From CAZBZG01 sp964496245 (GTDB taxonomy: Bacteria > Planctomycetota > SZUA-567): 9,772 nt of DNA. Location: assembly GCA_964496245.1 (NCBI GenBank), contig CAZBZG010000181.1, positions 1 through 9,772 of the forward strand. The letters run 5' to 3'. Under the pieces are notes generated by a model. The model saw only the letters and a program-made list of their open reading frames with translations, did not search any database and was not told the origin of the DNA. This document shows positions 1 to 5,092 of the stretch, piece by piece (position 1 is the first letter of the stretch; every line of letters starts with the position of its first letter). Made by a program: the position numbers and the translations under genes.

Positions 1-72
1 CTCCATCAAATCCTCAACAACTAGTAAGAATCCAACCGTTCTTTGGCCCCATAGGAAACAACGTGTATGCAA
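1..72. other. leader-distal flank of the CRISPR array (trailer)
   Basis: This 72-bp stretch follows the last repeat in the direction of array transcription. It has no further repeat copy at the 61-bp period and no supportable gene, and I see no clear terminator hairpin. It is less GC-rich than the cas genes. The array therefore ends inside the window. Confidence 0.6.
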
Positions 73-1076
73 GGCCGATCCCCGCGTGGGCGGGGCTGAC
101 TTTTTAGAAAGGTTAAACAATGAATATTAATAAGGCCGATCCCCGCGTGGGCGGGGCTGACGGGGCAGGCGAACACCGGGAATCGTGTAGTCGGGGCCGA
201 TCCCCGCGTGGGCGGGGCTGACCTGTCTCCCAGCGCTGCCCGTCGCCGCCCATGAGGCCGATCCCCGCGTGGGCGGGGCTGACAATGCTGTACAGCGCGA
301 AGCGGAGGCCTAGCCGGGCCGATCCCCGCGTGGGCGGGGCTGACTGCATGCCCGTCTCGCCCTGTAGTCCGTACCGCGGCCGATCCCCGCGTGGGCGGGG
401 CTGACCCGCCCGCACGCAAAGCAGAAGCGCATACCGTGGGCCGATCCCCGCGTGGGCGGGGCTGACCCTTGTTCTTCCCCCAGCTCACCTTGTCCTGCGG
501 GCCGATCCCCGCGTGGGCGGGGCTGACGCCACTCGTGAACATGGCGTGCCTCGTACTCGCGGCCGATCCCCGCGTGGGCGGGGCTGACGTGGGCCGCAGT
601 ATGATTGCCACTGCCGGGAAAGGCCGATCCCCGCGTGGGCGGGGCTGACTACGGAATGACCGACAAGCCCGTAGATAAGTGGGGCCGATCCCCGCGTGGG
701 CGGGGCTGACGCCTGCACCAGCGCCTTCAACTCGCCCGCACGGGGCCGATCCCCGCGTGGGCGGGGCTGACGCATCGAAGCGCTCGCGGCAATGGTCTAT
801 GACCGGCCGATCCCCGCGTGGGCGGGGCTGACCACGTCGTCGGTGGCGGTCAGGCGGATGGCTCCGGCCGATCCCCGCGTGGGCGGGGCTGACCGCTTCT
901 TGCAGTCGCGCGCGCGCTGGATCACGGGCCGATCCCCGCGTGGGCGGGGCTGACTGAAGGCGCTGGTGCAGGCCAAGACAACGCAGGGGCCGATCCCCGC
1001 GTGGGCGGGGCTGACCGTGACCACGACCGGCTCCACCACTCGGAATCGGGCCGATCCCCGCGTGGGCGGGGCTGAC
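73..1076 (-). CRISPR. type I-E CRISPR array, 17 repeats and 16 spacers
   Basis: Seventeen copies of a 28-bp repeat start at 73, 134, 195, 256, 317, 378, 439, 500, 561, 622, 683, 744, 805, 866, 927, 988 and 1049. The period is exactly 61 bp and every spacer is 33 bp. All copies read as identical, including the leader-distal one at 73-100. On the minus strand the repeat is GTCAG, then stem CCCCGC, loop CCAC, stem GCGGGG, then ATCGGCC. This has the I-E layout of a 6-bp hairpin and a short 3' tail that becomes the crRNA 5' handle after Cas6e cleavage. The orientation follows from that hairpin/tail order, from the cas genes upstream on the same strand and from the AT-richer leader next to 1076. 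Spacers are mostly GC-rich, except 101-133, which is strongly AT-rich. Two spacers (711-743 and 955-987) overlap in target sequence. Apparent ORFs across the array are artefacts of the periodic repeat. Confidence 0.99.
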
Positions 1077-1220
1077 TCTATGTCACACTGACAAAATAGC
1101 GCAGAACGTTACACTTGGCAAGTCAATTTAAAGCACGTGGGCCAGGCATCGGTGCAGCTGGGGAAGCATTCGATTGTCAAAGAGCTGGTCCTGCCGACCG
1201 CCTGGATGAAGCGCTACAGA
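1077..1220 (-). promoter_or_regulatory. CRISPR leader
   Basis: This 144-bp gene-free interval lies between the exonuclease stop codon (1221-1223) and the leader-proximal repeat (ending at 1076). The part nearest the array (about 1077-1130) is distinctly AT-richer than its surroundings, as expected of a leader that carries the pre-crRNA promoter and the integration signals read by Cas1-Cas2. Next to the repeat is an inverted repeat, TGTCA-3-TGACA (1081-1093). Its GTCAG copies the first five bases of the repeat. I found no good match to an IHF site and no convincing terminator for the cas operon. Confidence 0.75.
1093..1121 (-). promoter_or_regulatory. putative pre-crRNA promoter in the leader
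   Basis: On the minus strand, TTGCCA (1121-1116, five of six matches to the sigma-70 -35 box) is followed after 17 bp by TATTTT (1098-1093, four of six matches to the -10 box). Transcription would start near 1086, about ten bases before the first repeat. A perfect TTGACA at 1180-1175 has no acceptable -10 partner and is less likely to be used. This is a motif match only. Confidence 0.45.
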
Positions 1221-1760
1221 TCAACTCGAAGCAGTCCGCAGCCCGGGAACAGCACCTCCATGCCGCCCGACAATCGCAAGCATCAGACGCGCGCAGGCTT
1301 CCGCATCAGCATCCGCTTCATGATGCCGATCAAAGGGGATGCCGACCGATCGGCAGATGTCGGGCAAGCGGTAGGAAGGCTCGCCGGGCCATGTACGTCT
1401 GGACAATTGCACCGTGCAGTACATCCGGTGAAACGGGCGGGACAAAGCGCAGGCATCGCAGCAACCATACAGGACCCGTCGGTCGAAAGACGCATTGTGC
1501 GCCACGAGGAAATCGGCGGATTCCACCAGAGGAACCGCCCGGGGCCACACCTCTTCGAACGCGGCCTGATCCCGCAGAAGACTCCACGTCAGGCCGTGAT
1601 ACTGCGTAAACAGAACACGGCGCCGCGGGGGGCGGATGAGTGCGCAGAAGCGGTCCTCCAGCCGACCGTTTCGCACCAGGACCAGCCCCACGGCGCAAGC
1701 CGAATCACTGCCATGGTCGGCTGTCTCGAAATCGATGGCCGCAAACGTGGGCAGAGTCAT
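1221..1760 (-). CDS. DEDDh 3'-5' exonuclease (DnaQ-like), putative prespacer trimmer
   Basis: This 179-aa protein has the DEDDh exonuclease signature in order: motif I AIDFET with D10 and E12, motif II HNASFD with D93, and motif III H147-x4-D152. All four acidic residues and the histidine are present, so an active 3'-5' exonuclease is expected. Family knowledge: DnaQ-type DEDDh exonucleases occur fused to Cas2 in some I-E systems (for example Streptococcus thermophilus) and can trim prespacer 3' ends and remove the PAM before integration. Here the gene is separate, but its ATG overlaps the cas2 stop by four bases (ATGA), so translation is probably coupled. An AGGAGG lies 13 bases upstream, inside cas2. 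The frame stays open upstream to 1964, but that stretch overlaps cas2 and lacks exonuclease motifs, so the ATG at 1760 is preferred. It is the last gene of the operon. The role in adaptation is inferred from position. Confidence 0.9.
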   Translation of the reverse strand: MTLPTFAAIDFETADHGSDSACAVGLVLVRNGRLEDRFCALIRPPRRRVLFTQYHGLTWSLLRDQAAFEEVWPRAVPLVESADFLVAHNASFDRRVLYGCCDACALSRPFHRMYCTVQLSRRTWPGEPSYRLPDICRSVGIPFDRHHEADADAEACARLMLAIVGRHGGAVPGLRTASS

Positions 1761-2107
1761 CCCGCTCTCGGTTCCTCCTTCGGGCCGCACGGCTCGGCAT
1801 CTGCACCCTGCTGCGAAAGCTCGCGCCGGATGAGGACGGCTCCATCGTAGTCTACGAACTCGCGCGGCCCCAACCCCAACTCCCGCAGGCCCTGCCCGCC
1901 GGGCGCGTCGTCCTGACGCCACGTCATCACGACGCTGGCCTCCGGAACCAGGTCGGACCACCATTCCTCGAGAACGCCCCAGACCCTTTCGCGGACCCCC
2001 TTTGTCATGTTGGGCCCCGTATAGACGCCGGGGGCGATCTCCAGCATACAGCTGGCGAGAAAGCCGCGGTACCGGTCCGGCACGTTGCGCGTGACGATCA
2101 CCACCAT
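1757..2107 (-). CDS. cas2: CRISPR-associated endonuclease Cas2 (type I-E)
   Basis: This 116-aa protein begins MVVIVTRNVPDRYRGFL and continues through MLEIAPGVYTG and VVMTWR, which matches the Cas2e family (E. coli Cas2 starts with a comparable VVVTENVP segment). Cas2 forms the central dimer of the Cas1-Cas2 integrase. Classical Cas2e is about 95 aa and ends shortly after the segment equivalent to VDYDGAVLIRR (about residues 85-95). Here roughly 20 further, mostly polar residues follow, resembling a linker more than a folded domain. The ATG shares one base with the cas1 stop (TGATG), and the stop overlaps the exonuclease ATG by four bases. A longer open frame runs upstream through cas1 as far as 2992, but it is a shadow of cas1. 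The start at 2107 is set by homology and by the coupling to cas1. Confidence 0.96.
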   Translation of the reverse strand: MVVIVTRNVPDRYRGFLASCMLEIAPGVYTGPNMTKGVRERVWGVLEEWWSDLVPEASVVMTWRQDDAPGGQGLRELGLGPREFVDYDGAVLIRRELSQQGADAEPCGPKEEPRAG

Positions 2108-2985
2108 CAGCCGGTCTCCCCCGCCACCCCGAGCACCTTCTTGATCGCGTCGATCATGCGCGGAATCACCTGCTGCTTGGCGAACGCGCGCGCCGCCAGC
2201 CTGCGCACGTGCCGTTCGACGGGGCGGCCCGGGTTCTGCCGTGCCTCCCGCACCGCCCCGAACGCCACGGGCAGCGTCACTTCGGTGCGAAACAAGTCTG
2301 CGATGTCCAGCGTCCAGGCGATTCCGCTGTCCTCGTGGATGAACCCGAGCGCGGGGACCGTACCCGTGGCCGCCACCGCGATCATGGCCGCCCCCTCCAC
2401 GGCCGTGGCCGCGTGGTTGATGGCCTGATTGGGCCGGTCCGCGGATTCGGGATCCTGGCGGTCGTACCGCCGTCCCTTCCAGTCGATCCCGAACTGCTGC
2501 GCAATCAGCTTGTAGGACTCCTTCATGCGCGCGCCTTCGATGCCGCGGAGCACCGCGATGTCCTGATGCGGCAGCACCTCGCCCAGCCGCAGGGCGTAGA
2601 GCTTGCGCGCCACCGAAGGCCGCCCCTCTGCCGGATCGCCCCACAGACGCACCTGCGCACGCGCATACTTGGACTGGTCGGGCCCCAGGGGCGGCGCCGA
2701 ATAGCAGCGCACCCCGCCCTGCCCCACCGCCACGATGCCCGTGCCGTGCCGGGCGCACAGCCGCAGCACGTCGTGGGTTACCGTCGCCCCCGGCCCCAGT
2801 AGGAACAGGGACACGGTTTGAAAGGGAATCCCGTAGTCGCCGGCCGCCAGCTCCGGACTCTTGGCCGCCCGGAAACGCACGCACCCGTCTTCCACATAGA
2901 GATTGCCCCGGGACAGATAGAGCAGGCCGTGCCGATCCGCGTGGGGAACGCGCGCGCTTTCGAGTCCGAGGCGGCCGGCGAGCAT
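2107..2985 (-). CDS. cas1: CRISPR-associated integrase Cas1 (type I-E)
   Basis: This 292-aa protein is the catalytic integrase subunit, which inserts prespacers at the leader-repeat junction together with Cas2. The active-site residues are all present: E150 in RGIEGARM, H217 in GFIHEDSG, and D227 and D230 in LDIADLF. Their spacings (67, 10 and 3 residues) equal those of E. coli Cas1 E141, H208, D218 and D221. The stretch around 165-176 (FGIDWKGRRYD) and NQAINHA are further Cas1e hallmarks. The ATG at 2985 lies only three bases after the stop of the upstream PIN-like toxin gene, with a GGA about eight bases upstream inside that gene, so cas1 translation is probably coupled to the toxin gene. 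No cas4 is present. Confidence 0.98.
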   Translation of the reverse strand: MLAGRLGLESARVPHADRHGLLYLSRGNLYVEDGCVRFRAAKSPELAAGDYGIPFQTVSLFLLGPGATVTHDVLRLCARHGTGIVAVGQGGVRCYSAPPLGPDQSKYARAQVRLWGDPAEGRPSVARKLYALRLGEVLPHQDIAVLRGIEGARMKESYKLIAQQFGIDWKGRRYDRQDPESADRPNQAINHAATAVEGAAMIAVAATGTVPALGFIHEDSGIAWTLDIADLFRTEVTLPVAFGAVREARQNPGRPVERHVRRLAARAFAKQQVIPRMIDAIKKVLGVAGETG

Positions 2986-2988
2986 GGG

Positions 2989-3345
2989 TCAATTCCGGAA
3001 AGGACGGATCCGCGTCAGCCGCTTGTCGATGACCGTGAAGGAGCCATTCAGCTCCTCAGCGTGCTGTTCGAGCGTCTGAAGTATCAGTTCGATCTTGTTG
3101 CCCAGGGAGAGTCCGGCGAGACGTGTCAGGAGGACGCCCGAAGCGGCCAGTTGCTGCCGGTAGACCATCTCACCGAAATCGAGATCATCTGTAAGAAGAA
3201 GGGCGCCTTGCTCTCTTGCCGTTTCGAGTACCACCGCGTCAGAGGCACTCGGCAAACTCTCGGCGATCCAGAACACGTCATGCCCTGCATCGCGCAGCGC
3301 CGCCACCAACCGTCCGTCGATGTTCTCGTCAGCCGCGATCTTCAT
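2989..3345 (-). CDS. DUF5615 PIN-like toxin
   Basis: This 118-aa protein matches the DUF5615 PIN-like family (Mut7-C/VapC-like fold). It begins MKIAADENIDGRLVAALRDAGHDV, with the N-terminal acidic pair D6 and E7. A conserved LLTDDLDFGEM follows around residues 50-60, with D53, D54 and D56. These acidic residues are the expected metal-binding site of a PIN-type RNase. Proteins of this family are usually the toxin partner of a DUF433 antitoxin, and such a gene lies directly upstream with only two bases between its stop and this ATG (TGA-TC-ATG). The stop is three bases before cas1. The family call is firm from the sequence. Toxicity and RNase activity are inferred from the family. It is complete and shows no sign of decay. 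Confidence 0.88.
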   Translation of the reverse strand: MKIAADENIDGRLVAALRDAGHDVFWIAESLPSASDAVVLETAREQGALLLTDDLDFGEMVYRQQLAASGVLLTRLAGLSLGNKIELILQTLEQHAEELNGSFTVIDKRLTRIRPFRN

Positions 3346-3347
3346 GA

Positions 3348-3578
3348 TCAGGCCGGTGTGGAGTGGGGGTATTGGACTTCCGCGTGAAGCGCCCGGGCTG
3401 CGTAGGCGATGCAGGCCCGCGCGGCTTGTGCGGTGAGGCGAGGGTGCGAGGCGACAACCTCTTCGAGACTCTCGCCCGCGCCGATACGCTCCAGCACGCT
3501 CTCAACCGTTACCCGGGTACCTCGAATCACGGGCTTGCCCAGCATGACTTCGGGGTTGCTCTCGATAAGCTCTTCCAT
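3348..3578 (-). CDS. DUF433 antitoxin (VapB-like)
   Basis: This 76-aa protein carries the DUF433 hallmark MLGKPVIRGTRVTVESVLE (about residues 11-29), followed by LEEVVASHPRLTAQAARACIAYA (about 38-60), a helix-turn-helix-like region. DUF433 proteins are typically antitoxins and autorepressors of DUF5615/PIN-like toxins, and the partner toxin is the next gene, two bases downstream. The ATG at 3578 was chosen over an in-frame ATG at 3614 because a GGAGG (3589-3585) lies six bases before it, and because the longer form would overlap cas6e and add 12 non-conserved residues. It sits 28 bp after cas6e, the widest gap between cas6e and the array, and a promoter-like element precedes it. This suggests the pair can be expressed independently of the cas operon. 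Confidence 0.88.
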   Translation of the reverse strand: MEELIESNPEVMLGKPVIRGTRVTVESVLERIGAGESLEEVVASHPRLTAQAARACIAYAARALHAEVQYPHSTPA

Positions 3579-3584
3579 ATGGAT

Positions 3585-3589
3585 CCTCC
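3585..3589 (-). promoter_or_regulatory. strong ribosome binding site of the DUF433 antitoxin
   Basis: GGAGG lies six bases before the ATG at 3578. It decides the start codon, and it is the clearest Shine-Dalgarno in the downstream half of the operon. This suits an antitoxin that must be made in excess of the translationally coupled toxin. Confidence 0.7.
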
Positions 3590-3605
3590 GACCGTTGCTA
3601 TCCCT

Positions 3606-3633
3606 ATCATACACCCGACGGGCGCAAGAGCAA
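3606..3633 (-). promoter_or_regulatory. putative internal promoter of the toxin-antitoxin pair
   Basis: At the 3' end of cas6e, the minus strand has TTGCTC (3633-3628, a weak -35 box), 16 bp, then TATGAT (3611-3606, five of six matches to the -10 box). Transcription would start near the A at 3599, about ten bases before the antitoxin GGAGG. The AT-rich run stands out in GC-rich DNA. This is a motif match only, with a poor -35 box. Confidence 0.4.
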
Positions 3634-4344
3634 CATGCCGTATCCGAATGCGCGGTGGCGGCCCATCCCGCGCGCGAGGAAGCGCTGGAAAGCCTCCGCC
3701 GAAGTCACGGTCAGGGCGCCCGCAAACGTGACGTCGGGCAAGCGCATGCGGCGCTCCTCGCGTCCGCGCCATGCGTTGGCCCCCCGTTCCATGGGCTTCC
3801 GTCGGCCCACGACCGCGACCTGATCCGGCAGAAGCTCGGCTCCCGCATCTTCGGGCTCCCAGGCGCGCTCGCACAGCCACTCGCCGTACACGACGCGTGG
3901 GTCGAGTTCGCGCGGCTCCACGCCATCCCGTCTGGCGCGCCAGAGCAGGTAATCGTGCTCGCTCGCCTTGTCCTTTCCCCGCCGGCCGCCATGACGCACC
4001 ACCGGGCACGCGCGCAGGTCGAACGCCACACAGCGGCCCCGCGCCAGCATCGGCATGGGCTTCGAGGCCGCTCCCTCCCAGTCGACCGCGCGGTGATAGA
4101 GCGGATCCGCCAGATCGCTCGAGGCCTTGCCGGCTTCGAGCGTACAGGGTGCATACGCCCACAGGAGACGGCGCTCCGCCTGGAATCGCCAGGGCTTGGG
4201 AGCGTCGTCGCCATAGAGCGCCTTGAGGAGCGCGTGGACCGTGTAGCCGTGGTCCTCGTCGGACGCCGGGATGCGCTGCTCCCGCGCGATGCGCGCCAGA
4301 GCCGCGAGGTCGATGGGAAGCCGCCAGAGGTGGAGATCAGGCAT
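3607..4344 (-). CDS. cas6e: Cas6e crRNA-processing endoribonuclease
   Basis: This 245-aa protein (CasE/Cse3) cuts pre-crRNA at the 3' base of the repeat hairpin and stays bound to the crRNA as a Cascade subunit. Near the N-terminus, YTVHALLKALYG (34-45) aligns with the E. coli YQLHQGLW segment, which makes H37 the likely catalytic histidine. The C-terminal FAGALTV (about 207-213) and the glycine-rich loop GMGRHRAFGYGMLLLRP (226-242) are typical of RAMP-fold Cas6e. It is about 45 aa longer than E. coli CasE, with the extra length in the middle of the protein. The ATG overlaps the cas5e stop by eight bases and is preceded by a GGAGGAGG run. The stop is 28 bp before the antitoxin gene. Confidence 0.96.
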   Translation of the reverse strand: MPDLHLWRLPIDLAALARIAREQRIPASDEDHGYTVHALLKALYGDDAPKPWRFQAERRLLWAYAPCTLEAGKASSDLADPLYHRAVDWEGAASKPMPMLARGRCVAFDLRACPVVRHGGRRGKDKASEHDYLLWRARRDGVEPRELDPRVVYGEWLCERAWEPEDAGAELLPDQVAVVGRRKPMERGANAWRGREERRMRLPDVTFAGALTVTSAEAFQRFLARGMGRHRAFGYGMLLLRPSGV

Positions 4345-5089
4345 GGAGGGCCTCCTCCGCGGGCGGCGGGTTCACGCGGCCGTGCCGGAGCAGACGACGG
4401 CCCGTGTGCAGCTGCGCCGCCCAGTCGCGCTCGTCCACCACAGGCTCGGTGCGCTCGTCCGCCGGCCGGGGCGAGCCGTCCTCGGCCCAGCAGGCGGGAA
4501 GAGGGCCGTCCGCGGAATCCGCGCGTTCGTGCCGCGGCTCGGCTTCGAGTGCCGCTCGCAGGCTTTCCGCCTCGCGCAGGCCCAAGGCGACCGGGCCCGA
4601 CGGCAGGCAGGGCTTGCGGCCGAGAAAGAGCGGGCGCGCCGGACGCTCGAGCGCGGCCAGGCAGTCGTCCAGCGTGGGAACTTCCTGCGCCGGCACGAGT
4701 GCGACAGCCAGGGTCTGGATGCGGTCGGCGTGGAAGTCTCGGAGGCGTATATGCGTCCCCTCTCGTGCCGCTTTCCCGCCGCCACGCCCCTCAGGCGCGC
4801 CTCGTGTGGTCCACCCCTCTTTCATCCAGGGCGACGTACCAGGATTCAGGTCGACCGTCTGGTAATCGCGCAGCCTCGTACCTGCGCGGTCGATCCGGCT
4901 GGCGAGTTGCAGCCGGTTCTGCAGGCGCTGCAGCGCCTCGGTCTCGCCATGATCGTAGCCGAGGGCGTTGGCGAGCACGCCGGTCACCTGGGACAGGGTC
5001 GGATGCTCCCAGACAGGCCCCCGCGCATCCACGCGCACCGCGCCAAAGGACATGAGCGGGGCTTCGTACCGCAACAAGAGAACGCGCAT
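4337..5089 (-). CDS. cas5e: Cas5e, Cascade subunit (CasD)
   Basis: This 250-aa RAMP-fold subunit caps the 5' handle end of the crRNA in Cascade. Diagnostic segments are LRYEAPLMSFG (6-16), HPTLSQVTGVLANALG (29-44), HIRLRDFHADRIQTL (113-127) and RPLFLGRKPCLPS (152-164), all in the usual Cas5e order. It is slightly longer than E. coli CasD (224 aa), with an extended, charged C-terminus. The ATG follows the cas7e stop by three bases, and a GGAG overlapping that stop can serve as ribosome binding site. The 3' end overlaps cas6e by eight bases. Confidence 0.96.
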   Translation of the reverse strand: MRVLLLRYEAPLMSFGAVRVDARGPVWEHPTLSQVTGVLANALGYDHGETEALQRLQNRLQLASRIDRAGTRLRDYQTVDLNPGTSPWMKEGWTTRGAPEGRGGGKAAREGTHIRLRDFHADRIQTLAVALVPAQEVPTLDDCLAALERPARPLFLGRKPCLPSGPVALGLREAESLRAALEAEPRHERADSADGPLPACWAEDGSPRPADERTEPVVDERDWAAQLHTGRRLLRHGRVNPPPAEEALHA

Positions 5090-5092
5090 GGG

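Noticed and set aside
21..611. Several open frames through the CRISPR array on the minus strand
   Set aside because: The translations are the 28-bp repeat read in three frames in turn (61 is not a multiple of three). They are not proteins.
1175..1180. Perfect TTGACA on the minus strand in the leader
   Set aside because: No acceptable -10 box lies 16-18 bp downstream. The pair at 1121/1098 fits better.
1761..1964. N-terminal extension of the exonuclease to an upstream start
   Set aside because: This part overlaps the cas2 coding sequence and has no conserved motif. The ATG at 1760 directly precedes motif I.
1757..2992. A 411-residue reading of the cas2 frame starting upstream at 2992
   Set aside because: The upstream 295 codons are the out-of-frame shadow of cas1, which has all its catalytic residues in the other frame. 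Only the part from 2107 on matches Cas2.
3575..3586. Adjacent NdeI- and BamHI-type sites (CATATG, GGATCC) at the DUF433 start, suggesting a cloning junction
   Set aside because: Six-base sites occur often by chance, flanking sequence and gene order are natural, and no vector sequence is visible. The GGATCC partly overlaps a normal ribosome binding site.
3409..5055. Open frame of 548 codons on the plus strand
   Set aside because: It is antisense to cas6e and cas5e, is Arg/Pro/Ala-rich, and crosses several real genes.
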